DNA of 64,000 nucleotides, from contig OX387182.1 in assembly GCA_947561395.2 (NCBI GenBank), positions 41,843,949 to 41,907,948 of the forward strand, read 5' to 3'. The notes under the pieces are model-generated. The model made no database searches. It was not told the origin of the DNA and saw only the letters and a list, made by a program, of their open reading frames with translations. Below are positions 49,728-60,451 of the stretch, piece by piece. Position numbers and translations under genes: made by a program. Position 1 is the stretch's first letter, and each line of letters starts with the position of its first letter. Source of the stretch: Buxus sempervirens. Lineage: Eukaryota > Streptophyta > Magnoliopsida > Buxales > Buxaceae.

Positions 49728-51110
49728 TTAAGCTTTGAACAAACAACTAATTTCTTTAACACCTTTCAAACCTGATGAGATTGGGGAGACTGCTCTTGAA
49801 ATTTTGTAAAAGTGTAAAGCATTCTTCTTGCTATAATGTCGACATCCTTTCTTAAAGAGACTTTTGCATCTTCTAAAGATAAGTAAGTTTTTTTCCGGAG
49901 GTAGAGTGTACAAAGTAAGGGCTTGTAGAAACCTGTTTGCAGCTACCTCCTTCAAAAGGTCTTTCTCAATGGCTAACTCTGAATGTTCAACATCTTTAGA
50001 ATATCTGAAATGGGCTTTTTTCTTTTGAATGTCATTTTCATTTAAAATCTCATGATGATCGGATGCTTGTTCAGAAGTGGGAACACTCTCAATAACTTCT
50101 AAATTATTCTGAATGTATGCAATATTAGGATCTTTGGGTGAGTCACTTACAACAACTCCAAAAGTCTCCGTGGAAGTGTGTCCAAAAGTATTATGAACCT
50201 GTAAACTATCAGCACCTTGGGGAGGAAGCAGATCAAAAGTATTCTCCATAGAGGGAAATTCAGAAAATTTAGCTATGGTTCAATATTTTATGTGGGTAGC
50301 ACCAGCATTGGGTTCCTTCGTTTGCTGGGAATTTTTTCTCTTGCTTGCTTTACAATTGGAAACTTGATGTCCTCGAGAGTAACATTCAGTACAATAGGGG
50401 GGAACATTCTCATAGATAACCTACTGCGCGCCATCTTCCAAAGTCTGATCCCATGCCAATCCAAATTCTGTTGGGGCGTTCCTTTAACAAGTCAAGAAGA
50501 ACACACACCCTAGCCAGATTGGGACGAGTGCAATTTTTTGTGGGGTTGTCCATTGTTAAAGGTTTACCAATAGATCCAGCAATTGAAAACAAAAAGGATT
50601 GTGGGAAGAGGTTCAAAGGTAAATGAGGGAATGAAATGAAATCCAAACAGGGGCCAGAGACGATTCCTTTGAAGGATCAAACCTGTAAGACCACTGAAAC
50701 AGACGGAAGGAGTAGCCATTGATAATAAACGATTCTCGGGTCCAAACTTTTATAAAATCAAATTCCTCCTGGAACCGGAGAAGGAGATGCAGTGAATCCA
50801 TCACTCCAATATGAAATTCGCCAGAAACATTCCAAAATCTCTTAATATGCTCTCTGACTATGTCAACCGAGGGTCTCCCAAATGAAAACTTTGAAAACAA
50901 AGTGAAAGCCAGGGAGTGAATCGATTTGTTAATGTCGGCATCAGAAAAAAGTATTGCAGGCGAGCCATTGTGAGTTTCCACTTTTTTCCGAGGAATACCA
51001 GCATCCTCAACCCTAAGAGAGGGAGATAGAGTAGACAGAACATTTGCGTATGACCTTGGTTTATCTGGAGGTATGGATGAAGATCCTCCATGAATCACAT
51101 TAGCGGCCAT
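49728..51110 (-). pseudogene. LINE ORF1: DUF4283 nucleic-acid-binding protein with CCHC knuckle
   Basis: ATG at 51110 opens a 165-codon frame with a DUF4283-like region (FSFGRPSVDIVREHIKRFW, VMDSLHLLLRFQEEFDFIKV, WSYRFDPSKESSLAPVW). A frameshift moves it to 50410-50646 (FPQSFLFSIAGSIGKPLTMD, then ARVCVLLDLL), then a CX2CX4HX4C knuckle CTECYSRGHQVSNC near 50359-50400, and a hydrophilic tail (49728-50249). This domain order is the usual plant L1 ORF1, a chaperone that coats element RNA. At least two frame changes make it non-functional. Confidence 0.85.
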
Positions 51111-51494
51111 TAGAAGCCGCCCAAGCAGAACCCTAATCGCCCAAGCAGAACCATAAAATGCAACCAGCAGATAATCAAGCGTTCAAACCAAGTAGGACAG
51201 TGACTAATGTGCATGTATATAGTGGCTTAAAGCCTATAAAAACAGTGAATAAAAAGGGAGTACTAAGGGGATTTAACAAGTTTCCCAAAGATGGCTTGTG
51301 TGTGTGTGTAAAATGGACCAAACATTAGAGGGAATGTGCCAAATATGAAGCTGTTCTATTGGTGCTCATAGTGGAGAAGAAAGACAACAAAACAGATCCA
51401 TAGCATACTTTCAAATTGCCATTCGTGCATGCATATGCTAGCTCTCATTTCATGCCCATAAGATATGCTAAAGCAGTGAATAAAACCAAAAAAA

Positions 51495-51524
51495 GGGGGG
51501 GGGGGGTGTGTGTGTGTGTGTGTG
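51495..51524. repeat. G12 run followed by (TG)9
   Basis: Simple repeat in the LTR sequence between the LINE 5' end and the end of the D LTR. The G run could form a G-rich structure; no function inferred. Confidence 0.9.
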
Positions 51525-52699
51525 ATACCATTTGTCATGCTTTTGAGGCCATAGAAAAACCATAAAATGAAATAAACCCAATCAAGAGAAGGGAGTGAGG
51601 GGATTAGGGGTACATTAGACTTGAAATGATGGGGGAACATGCTCCCCTAAAATGATCATACGAATGGCTCATCTACAACCTTTCGACCAAAATGACATCA
51701 CTCTCCTCCCATTCCGTCTTTGATCCAACCACATCCTTACCATGAGGGGCCTCCCATGTGGAGGGAAGAATGATCAAGATGGCAAATAGACACTAAAGCC
51801 AAGGAAAATGACACATGGAGAACACAAGTAGCTAAACATGCTTTAATCACTTCTACTTTAACATATGTTTAACGAAACATCACAAGGACACTCACCTTGG
51901 GGGTAGAAATCCCCTTTGAAGTGTGTTGAGGACTCCCTTGAGGGCTTCAAACGTGGCTGGAGCAGCTCCTTCCCAAGCACCAAGCTCCTCCAAGTTCTCT
52001 TTTGCTCCAAGTGAAGAAGAAGAGAAGAGGAGGGGATCAAGGGAGGTTTGGTTAGGCTTGGATCTGGTTTTAGGAGACTTAGAGAGTGTTGGAGAGGTGG
52101 GAAGAGGGAGGTTTCGTACAGGGGATGAAGGGGGAGCAAAACCAAAACCATCCAACCCCTGTCTACTGTTCAAATTTGCTATTTATAGAAAATAGGGACA
52201 AAACAGCACATGCAGTGCGGTTTGGTCGAAGCCGCAGGGTATCTACGGTTCGGCCGTGTCTTTTCAGCATTAAATAGGGGACAAATTGGCGTAGGCGCAG
52301 TCTGACGAAAAGCAAACTTCACTGTAAGTGCGGTTACTTTTCGTCCACCGCTTGCGCTAATTCTCCCCCTTTTTTGGTTGAGTTGTTGGACGAATCAGAC
52401 TCCTCCAATTTTTTATTATTTCGCATTTATATTAATTAGTTTAATTAAGATATTTTAAACTTTGACTGATTCACCCCTTGGACCGTTTTGCTCATCTCTT
52501 TTCCATCCGGGCTCCAATTCCTGCAAACTTAATTGCATTGGAACCTTGTCGGGATTCTCTACCCATTGGGATAGGGTATAGCAATCAATTTGGGCACAGG
52601 TGGAAAGTCAACTTTTGCACCTTAGGATTTTAACCTGTCTTTTAGGGTTTTGCCTTCGGGCCTTTTAGAGGAGTGCAAAAATGAGGTGCTTATAGTGAT

Positions 52700-53617
52700 C
52701 GAAGAAATAGTGCCCGAAACTCCGGAGAATAAAACTAATGAGTCACTAAGTCAGCCGCTAATGAGCGCCGATGCCTCAATAGCCAAAATTTGCTTCAGCT
52801 GAATGCCCCCAATTCCACTTGATTATCATATGATCCTCACTCTGCCTATGACTTTCGAAGCGAACATGGAATTACCACGGCTAAAGGAGATCGGTGATGA
52901 AGGAGATCCGGTAGCACTATACATGGTTAATCCAGAACACCTCGAGGAAGAAGAGAATCAGAAACCGGCTGCAATGAACAAATCGGCCAGGTTGAAAAGG
53001 TATGTTTTGCCAAACCATCTTTAGCAATGACTCAACATTTGAAACCTTTGTTCATAAGGGTTCACATGCATGGGATCCCAATCAATAGAGTGTTAATTGA
53101 TAACGGGGCAACAGTTAATTTATTCCTATCTCCACAATGAGGAAGTTGGGTAAGTCGTTCTCGGATTTAATCCATTCAGATATCACCATTACTAACTTTG
53201 CAGGTGGTGTTACAGGAACTAGAGGAATCCTCCCAATCGAATTAATAATTGGGACGCGGTAGTCTCTTACGGCGTTCTTTGTCATAAAGTCATCGGTCGG
53301 ATACAATGCATTGCTAGGAAGAGATTGTATCCATTCGAATGGATGTGTACCATCTTCTTTACACCAATCGTTGCTTTTTTGGAAGGATGACAGTATCAAA
53401 GAAATAAAAGCTGACAGTCGGCCTTTCACCGTAGACTCTAATGCCACACACGCATCCCTTTATGACGAAGGGATAAGACCCATTTCATTTGTTGGGTATG
53501 ATAAGAATGGGCAGCCGATTGCTTCAATTTCATCTGGACAAAATATGGTGCAACAATGGCTCAAAGAAGAAGAAGTAACCGAAGTTACCGAACTTAAGGA
53601 GTTACCCAATGATGGTT
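52700..53617 (+). pseudogene. Tat protease region
   Basis: Resumes the Tat element after the D LTR. In shifted frames: a linker (DEGDPVALYMVNPEHLEEEE, near 52890-52970), then MHGIPINRVLIDNGATVNLF near 53070-53120, an aspartic protease active site with Asp kept but DNGA where DSGA is usual, then VGYNALLGRDCIHSNGCVPS near 53300-53350, the conserved end of the domain. The protease cleaves the gag-pol polyprotein. Stops at 53022 and 53131 and frame changes show decay. Confidence 0.82.
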
Positions 53618-53769
53618 GAACCATCTGAAGTAGCTAAAGCCGTTTTGAGGAAAATAACGGCTTATGAGCAAGAAGTAAAGGTAGGGAGTTTCAACAGGAT
53701 AATGAATGGCTGGGAGGTGGCAACAGAACGGCAAATTCTGCTGAATTCGTCAACAAAGAGGGTGATGAG

Positions 53770-54669
53770 ATGGTACAAGATCGGGATGAGATAACTCTCG
53801 CCGATCTACAAGCAACAACAACCAAGTTAGAAGATCTGAAAGTGGATACCCAAGACCCTTTAGAAGAAATTAACTTGGGAACAGAAAAAGAGCGGAAGCC
53901 TATTTACATAAGCAAATTGCTACGGCCAAATGCCAAGCAAAAGATGAAGCAGTTATTAGCCGAGTACTTGGATTGTTTTGCTTGGACTTATTAGGAGATG
54001 CCGGGATTGGACCAAAAAGTTGTAGAGCACAGGCTTCCTATCAAGCCTGAATTTAAACCATTCAAATAGCCTTCTAGGAGGATGGCTGATGATGTAATTA
54101 GTAAGGTAAAAATAGAAATAGAACGGCTTCTAGCGGCCGGGTTTATCAGGCTTATTCGGTATACCAATTGGCTGTCGAATATTGTACCTGTAGTTAAGAA
54201 GAATGGTCAAATTTTAGTTTGCATCGATTTCCGCAATTTGGATTCTGCAACTCCCAAAGATGAATACCCTATGCCGATAGTGGATCTACTTGTAGATAAT
54301 GCATCACGGCATAAGTTTTTATCATTTATGGATGACCATTCTAGCTATAATCAAATTTTTATTGCAGAAGATGATGTAGCTAAAATGGCATTTCGTTGTC
54401 CAGGGGCATTGGGAACTTATTGTTGGGTAGTCATGCCCTTCAGGCTAAAAAATGCCGATGCCACATATCAAAGAGCAATGAATCTTATATTCCACGATAT
54501 GATCGGTCAAATACTCGAGGTCTATATTGATGACATGGTAATAAAATCTAAAACCGGGATTGACCATCTACAGCATTTAAAGCAAGTCTTTGAGCGACTT
54601 AGAAAGTACAAGTTAAAGATGAACCCATTGAAATGCGCTTTTGGTGTCTCGGCCAGAAATTTCTTATGA
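53770..54669 (+). pseudogene. Tat reverse transcriptase
   Basis: 53770-53994 carries the approach to the domain (KPIYISKLLRPNAKQKMKQL, then DCFAWTY). 54082-54669 (195 codons) carries the core: NWLSNIVPVVKKNGQILVCI, DFRNLDSATPKDEYPMP, FMDDHSSYNQIFIAEDD with the first catalytic Asp (FMDGYSGYNQ is usual), and EVYIDDMVIKSK, the YxDD pair. It copies element RNA into DNA. Stops at about 53992, 54068 and 54667 break the frame. A spread-out but recognisable Ty3/gypsy domain. Confidence 0.9.
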
Positions 54670-55284
54670 TTTCTTGTTCATCAAAGGGGAATAGAAATGG
54701 ACAAGAACAAGGCTAAATCGGTCATAAAAGCTAAACTGCCAGCCAATAAAAAACAGTTACAACGGTTGCTTGGCCAAGTCAATTTCTTAAGGAGATTCAT
54801 TTCAAACTTAGCCTGAAAGACTAGGGTTCTATCTCCATTGCTAAAACTCAAAGATACCAAGGAATTCATCTGGAACGATGAGCATCAAGCTGCATTTGAA
54901 GGCATTAAGCAATATTTAGCAAAACCGCCAGTCTTGGTACCACCATCAAAGGAGCGACCGCTGAAGTTGTACATAGCAACAGCGAACTACTCGATTGGAG
55001 TCTTGCTTGCACAAGAAAATGATCAAGGGTTTGAGCAAGCTATCTATTATCTCAGCCGGTTCCTCAGTCTCGTGGAAGAAAGGTATACTAATTTAGAGAA
55101 GTTGTGTCTTATACTCTACTATGTAGCTACTAAATTACGTCATTATCTCCTTTCGGCAAAAGAGATTTTCATCATTGCAGCCACTGATGTGGTTAAATAC
55201 ATGCTCACTCGGCCAACCGTAAGTGGCCAGCTCGGGAAATGGACGTTAACGCTGATGGAGTTTGACTTCAAGTATGTACCATAG
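54670..55284 (+). pseudogene. Tat RNase H (first, gypsy-type)
   Basis: After a stop at 54667-54669 the frame resumes with the connection segment (LQRLLGQVNFLRRFISNLA) and, from 54838, RNase H: FIWNDEHQAAFEGIKQYL, LKLYIATANYSIGVLLAQE with Ala/Thr in place of the usual catalytic Asp at the Y-x-Asp-A-S position, AIYYLSRFLSLVEERYTNLE with Glu, and the closing HYLLSAKEIFII. It ends at TAG 55282-55284. Confidence 0.85.
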
Positions 55285-55305
55285 AAAGCCGTAAAGGGAC
55301 AGGCT

Positions 55306-55821
55306 TTGGCCGATTTTTTGGCTGATCACCCATCTAACATTCAAGAGAAAGAACTGGATATCCCAGTCTTTCATGCCGGATTCTTTTATTCTGAGTTTCA
55401 ATCATGGACATTAGAGTTCGATGGTTCAAAAATAGAATTTGCTTCCAGAATCTACGTAATCCTAACTTCACCAATCGGTGAAAAGCATGAGTATGCGTTT
55501 CAGCTAGAGGAACAATCCACAAATAATCAAGCAGAATTCGAAGCTATGATTATAGGGTTGGAAATCTTATGGGAAATCGGTGCCCCCATAGTCAATATAG
55601 TAGGGGATTCACAGCTGGTTCTAAAAGAAATGGAGGGTCTATATAACTGCAATTGTGAAGCATTGATGCCTTTGTTGAAGAAGGCGAGATTTTTGGCCGA
55701 ACAATTCAATAGAATTGAATTTGAATATCGGCCAAGGAATGAAAATTGCGAAGCCAATGAACTTGCCCAGATCACGTCTGGACTCAGATTGTACAATCCA
55801 ACCAGAACGGTGACTGTATAG
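55306..55821 (+). pseudogene. Tat additional (archaeal-type) RNase H
   Basis: 171 open codons. WTLEFDGSK (Asp), QSTNNQAEFEAMIIGLEIL (Glu), IVNIVGDSQLVLKEMEG (Asp) and NELAQITSGL at the end give the order of an aRNase H. This second RNase H is the hallmark of the Tat branch (Ogre, Retand and relatives) and is absent from other plant gypsy lineages. All main catalytic positions are still recognisable. Confidence 0.9.
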
Positions 55822-55851
55822 TCTCTTCCCAACGCCGTAAAAAGACAATTT

Positions 55852-56923
55852 TTGGTAGATTCTCATGCATGTTTTAACCAGACAATACAATTGGATTGGA
55901 GGAAAGAAATTTGGGAATATCTCAAGGATTCTACTACTAAGGTGAGTAGAGCGATTAAAAGAAAAGCTACCACTTATTTCACTCTGGGCGACGAGTTATA
56001 CAAAAAGGGCTTCGACGACATTCCCTTTAGATGTGTTGGTCCCACAGAAGCCATAATAGTAATGGCCGAAATACATGAAGGAATTTGTGGTGCACACCAA
56101 GCCGGAATTAAAATGCGATGGTTATTGCGACGACATGGTTATTATTGGCCTATAATTTTAAAAGATTGCCAAGCATTTGCCGCCAGATGTCAAGAGTGCC
56201 AAAAGCACGAACCCATTCAAAGGGTACCAGTGATTGATTTACAACCAATAGTCAAGCCATGGCCTTTCAGAGGATGGGCGGTGGACCTAATAGGGAAGGT
56301 ATACCCTCCTTCATCTTGGCTACATAACTTCATCATAGTGGCTACCGAGTATTTCACTAAATGGGTGGAAGTCAAACCTTTGAAAAAAGTGGAATAATCG
56401 GATGTAATTGAGTTCATCAAGGAACATATAATCCATAGGTATGGTATCCCAGAAACTATTACGACCGATTCTGGTACGGTTTTTGTAGGAGAAGCAGTGA
56501 TCGAATTTGCCAAATTATATGGCATAAAAATGATACAATCAACTCCTTATTATGCACAGGCAAATGGACAGGCCAAAGCAACCAATAATGTATTAAAAAA
56601 CATTTTGAGGAAGATGATTGAAGACAAGCTGAGAAATTGGCACAAGCTTCTATCTGAAGCTTTTTGGGCATATCGGATGTCTTACAAAACATCTATCGGA
56701 AGCACTCCTTTTGCCCTTACCTTTGGTCATGAAGCGGTCATTCCAGTAGAAATTATGGTCAAATCCTTGAGGGTTGCTATTCAAAATAATTTCACTCCCA
56801 CTGAATACACCGAAGCCATGTTGGCTGAGCTTGAAGATTTGGAGGAAATGAGGAGGTTAGCTCTAGACCGGCAGATGACACTCAAACAAAGAGTTGCCAG
56901 GTCTTATAACCATCGAGTCAAAC
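55852..56923 (+). pseudogene. Tat integrase, main part
   Basis: HHCC zinc segment with HEGICGAHQ and CQECQKH, then the catalytic core: FRGWAVDLIGKVYPP (first Asp), ETITTDSGTVFVG (second Asp) and YAQANGQAKATNN, where the catalytic Glu of the DD35E triad reads Lys (GQAEATN is usual). An in-frame TAA at 56395-56397 adds a second lesion. The C-terminal part is displaced by the solo LTR at 56924-59307 and resumes at 59308. Integrase joins the DNA copy to the host chromosome; this one is dead. Confidence 0.9.
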
Positions 56924-59307
56924 TGTAAGACCCTGATTTTTTGGTGAGTTTTATTTTTTTGTTTTTGTTTTATTATTATTATTATTATTAAAATATAGCT
57001 TGGGAACTTGTTAACCTACGTGGCCGGAACATGTAGAGTTTCCAGTGGGCGAGCGCGCATAGGATCAAGGAATTGAAAAGTTATCAAGCGGCGTATGTCT
57101 CGCGAGGTAAAGATACCGAAAAGGGAAAGTAGGGTTTTGGGTTTGTAGGAATACTCGTATCATACTTACGGAAATAATTTTCGTTAGTCTCGTTATCGGG
57201 AGAGTTGGGCGATTTGGCGATTGCGGCTGAAATGGCGATTAGGGTTATTCCCGTGAAGAACAAGAATCGGAAGGACTACTAGGAGTTTATTGGAGTCGGA
57301 TTTCTGCGGGTTATCGCTCTCGTGAGCAGAGGAATTGTTCGGCTACCATTTCATCTTCGCGTGCAGCCGGAGTCGTGCTCGGCCGATTGTGGAAGAGGCT
57401 GTTGTTCTGGGATTAAGTGCATACTGGTGAGTAGCACTGATTTAAAACCGAGGTTTTAGTTTATTCGTGAAGTATTTTGAATTGCATGGTCGTATTGTGA
57501 GTTCTGGGTTTTTCTGGAATACCGTAAGTCCGAACGGCAGATTGAAAATTTATTTGAAACTAAAAATGTTTAGATGAAATCCAAAATGGGTTGGGAAGTC
57601 TTCTGGGAGCATTAGGAGTGTAATGGAGCAATAACAAACCTAAACAAACCAGCCAGAATTGGAGATCTCGAAATAACAGAGACCTGAAAAATCGCAGTGG
57701 GTATTCGCCCACTTGGCGCCCACTTGCGCCCACTTCGGGAAGTAGGCGCATAGGAATATTGATCTGGCGCCGAGCTCGCGCCCACTTGGCGCTCAGCTCG
57801 CGCCTACTCAAATTTGATGTGCTTTTCTCGCGCCTATCCCGCGCTCTTCTCGCGCCTTTCTCCCGCTCAGCTCGCGCTCACTTAGCGTCGAGTGAGCGCA
57901 TAGTCAATTTTCGCTTGTTTTCTATCCGCCGACTGGCGCTCACCTGGCGCTCACTTCAGGAATTGAGCACATACCCAATTATACTTGCCGAATTTGATTT
58001 CCGACTGAACCAAGGGGGATTTTGATGTCTTGGGGTTTATATCACTTCACCAATCACTTGTTGGTAACCTTGGAACTTGCATTTCTTATTTAATTCCTAG
58101 GAGAATTCTAGTAGCAAATTCTTAAAGGTTTCTAAGGATGATTGTAGGTTATTTTATACATGTTGTGCTGGATACCAAAACTCTAGGAGTTCTTAGCCGT
58201 TTTCTCCTCGAATTTATACACTGTTTTAATTGAGAAATTATTGACTTCTGGTTTCATTTGTTTTGGAAAAATGCTGAAATGTATTGTCTTGTTATAAATA
58301 ACTGTGTTTTGTATTCAAATGGCATGGTTTTGTGGAATGAGAAATACTGAAAGTATTGAGATACTATTTGGTCCAGAGGGACAGGTGATGAACTGTGATG
58401 AGATATACATGATGTGGAATGAATGGTTTTACTTTAAATGTTGGAATTGAGATTATACGATGTTTTACTGTTTTGGTCTAGCTTGTCCTGGATCCAGAGT
58501 CTAAGCTTAGTAATGTAATGTTATTTGTTGGTTGTTGGAATTGCATGGCCTTGTGTGTTGCCACGACCGGTGTAGAACAGCCAGAAACCATGAGTAGGCC
58601 TGGTTGTCAATGCAGAAACCCGAGGAGTAGGCCTGCATTGGATGATGAAACCCTGAGTAGGCCGTCATTTCAGAGTTTCCGAAACCCTGAGTAGGCCGGA
58701 ACTGTGTACATGGAGGTGTGGAGTGTCTACTTGGCATGTTTAATTTATCAACTAAACGATAGTCATGACATTGACCGATCGATGTATTGTCGTACTTAAC
58801 TGAGATGTGATTTGACTGATGAAATGGGTGTTGGTTTGAACTTGAACTGGATATGAGTTGTTTAATCGTACGGAATGTTTATCGATGCATAGCTTTAAAC
58901 TGTGATTAACTATTTCTGCATGCATGTGCTACTCGCTGAGATATTCGTATCTCACTCTGTTGTTTTGTTGTGATTTTCAGATACTCGTGGTGAGGCGACT
59001 ACTGGGGTAGATCCTGCTGAGGCTTATAGGGAGGAGGATTACTATTACCTTCCTTAGACTTGTAGGTTATCTTGTTCCGAATTTGAGTACTTTGAATATT
59101 TGAGGTGTATTAAAGTCTATTTGGGGGTTGAACCATATGTTTCTAGTTAAGTTCTAAACGTTACATTTCTTGGATGAATCAAATTGTGCACTCTGACAGG
59201 TTATAGTTAGATGATTATCCAGCGATCATATTTAATTATCGATCCTTGCCTAACCTCCGTGAGACGTGTTATATCTTTATTGAACAACACGGATCCGGGG
59301 CGTTACA
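56924..59307 (+). mobile_element. solo LTR, family B (2384 bp)
   Basis: Starts TGTAAGACCCTGATTTTTTG and ends GATCCGGGGCGTTACA, with exact CAAAC duplications (56919-56923 and 59308-59312). Removing the LTR and one duplication copy brings the integrase codons on both sides into one frame. It shares the hairpin array and GAGATATTCGTATCTCACTC (near 58938) with the inverted copy 33710-36023. The GC-rich part near 57690-57970 (repeats of GGCGCCCACTTGCG type) is typical of the family. No coding sequence. Confidence 0.95.
58581..58703 (+). repeat. hairpin array with constant loop, family B LTR (copy 2)
   Basis: Four hairpins share the loop AAACCCTGAGTAGGC (variants AAACCATGAGTAGGC and AAACCCGAGGAGTAGGC): CCAG/CTGG (58581-58584, 58600-58603); CAATGCAG/CTGCATTG (58608-58615, 58633-58640); ATGATG/CGTCAT (58642-58647, 58663-58668, one G-T pair); TTCCG/CGGAA (58677-58681, 58697-58701). 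Confidence 0.88.
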
Positions 59308-59572
59308 CAAACATAAGTCATTTGCCCAAGGAGACCTCGTTTGGAAAACACTTCTACCAATTGGAAAAAAGGATTTTCCATATGGGAAATGGTCGCCTAC
59401 ATGGGAGGGACCATTACGAGTCAACAAAGTATTGCCCAGGGGGGCATATCACATACAATCACTGGATGGTCAGGAAGAGAAGATTATCAACGGCCAGTTT
59501 TTAAAGCGGTATTATCCTACTCTATGGGAAATTTGCGAAATTGGTAACCAACTGGAGGAAAACCAAGAATAA
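59308..59572 (+). pseudogene. Tat integrase C-terminal part
   Basis: In frame with the main integrase after removal of the solo LTR: HKSFAQGDLVWKTLLPIGK, a GDLV segment shared by integrase C termini, GKWSPTWEGPLRVNKVLPRG and YHIQSLDGQEE, ending at TAA 59570-59572. This is the usual DNA-binding C terminus of gypsy integrase. No chromodomain follows, as expected for the Tat branch. Confidence 0.85.
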
Positions 59573-60451
59573 ATTAATTCCTGACGGCTCAGTATACGCG
59601 AGGCCAAATCATGATGTTGTCAAATCAAAGCGCCATTAGTATGCGATGCAGATTGAACTGAATAAAAGATTTTCTCGAGATTTGCTTGATCTAATTGATC
59701 TTTCTCCAAGAATCCGGTGTATAAATACTCAAGGCACCATTAGCCATTTGCGTCATAAGCAAGATAAGGGAGTCAGATGATATGACGAAGGAGATATGGC
59801 AAGAGACCGAAGTTCGACTACCAATGAAGATGGTGTTCGGAAACGAAAAAGCAAACATAGCCAGGAACGTTTTAGGAATGAGCGGAATGGGAAAAACTTG
59901 TTTCTCTGAGAAACTGCTCTCCTTTCGCTTACCCCATCACGGTAGGTCTTCTCCCACTGAGTTCTTTGCAGTGATGAGAGCTCTCCCCCTCCAACCAACA
60001 TTTATGCCGGCTGGACTTTTCTTCTTCCCTCTTCTCTTTTTCTTCTGCTTCCTTGCCCCTCGCTCACGCCATCTCTGGGGGCATTGGCATAAGAGCAAAT
60101 CTGGAGGATTCCTTGGCCTCGGCTAGATTATCGGCTTTGGTTGTATGAAAGAGCCGAAGGGATCGGCTTTGGTTGTATGAAAGATCAATGGTAAAATAAG
60201 ATATTTTTTATTTTTCAATTTTAGATATGCCGAACGTCTTGTTATATACTATAGGTATGTATATAGATGTGAATGGTGATCATGTTATCGCAGTAAAACA
60301 TGCAAAAATTACCATTCAAATAAAAATAAAGCCGACCAACCAGCTTGTAAATATAAAGTTTAACGTGCCAAACACATGGCACCACCGAAATTCAAGTACT
60401 GAAATATGGTATGATATCATGAAAAGTTTTTCATAATAGAAAAGGAACTTA
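59573..60451 (+). other. post-pol region of the Tat element, no gene recognised
   Basis: Tat elements often carry a long stretch between pol and the 3' LTR. A 114-codon frame at 59782-60126 has a P-loop-like GMSGMGKT but nothing else of a nucleotide-binding domain. A 23-bp direct repeat lies at 60130-60184. No polypurine tract or LTR start could be fixed before the family A element at 60452. Confidence 0.45.
60130..60184 (+). repeat. 23-bp direct repeat, period 32
   Basis: ATCGGCTTTGGTTGTATGAA plus AGA occurs at 60130-60152 and again at 60162-60184 without mismatch. Confidence 0.9.

Larger units (their letters stand above)
42500..51110 (-). mobile_element. L1-type LINE, nearly full length, split by a solo LTR
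   Basis: On the minus strand: ORF1 (about 51110-49728), ORF2 (49646 to about 42743), then a 3' untranslated stretch ending at a poly-T run on the plus strand (42500-42509), i.e. a short poly-A tail. ORF2 has endonuclease, reverse transcriptase, a zf-RVT segment and RNase H. A solo D LTR (45324-48421) interrupts ORF2 between endonuclease and reverse transcriptase. Several frameshifts and stops make it inactive. I could not find a clear target duplication. Confidence 0.9.
41607..52694 (+). mobile_element. solo LTR, family D, containing a LINE
   Basis: Starts TATGCGCACG (TG worn to TA) and ends GAGGTGCTTATA (CA worn to TA). Flanks are GTGAC (41602-41606) and GTGAT (52695-52699). Start region 41607 to about 42490 and end region about 51120-52694 are LTR; the middle is an L1 LINE, itself split. 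Only one D module is kept at the 3' end (near 52490). The worn termini suggest an older insertion than the D copies with exact duplications. Confidence 0.87.
31878..60451 (+). mobile_element. Tat-lineage Ty3/gypsy retrotransposon, decayed and split by four solo LTRs
   Basis: The element's own DNA lies at about 31878-33709, 36024-37412, 40972-41606, 52695-56923 and 59308-60451. Order is gag, protease, reverse transcriptase, RNase H, a second RNase H of the archaeal type, then integrase. The second RNase H and the gag C terminus of CKWH type identify the Tat lineage. A primer-site-like motif TGGCACGCCCGGTGGGACC is at 33062, so the 5' LTR should end just before it; its start (given here as the TG at 31878) is a guess. 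No 3' LTR is seen before the family A element at 60452, so it probably lies beyond the window. Many stops show the element is dead. Confidence 0.85.

Noticed and set aside
57690..57970. GC-rich GGCGCC-type repeats as a possible CpG island and promoter of a gene
   Set aside because: The stretch lies within a solo LTR with exact duplications, and similar GC-rich blocks occur at the matching place in other copies.
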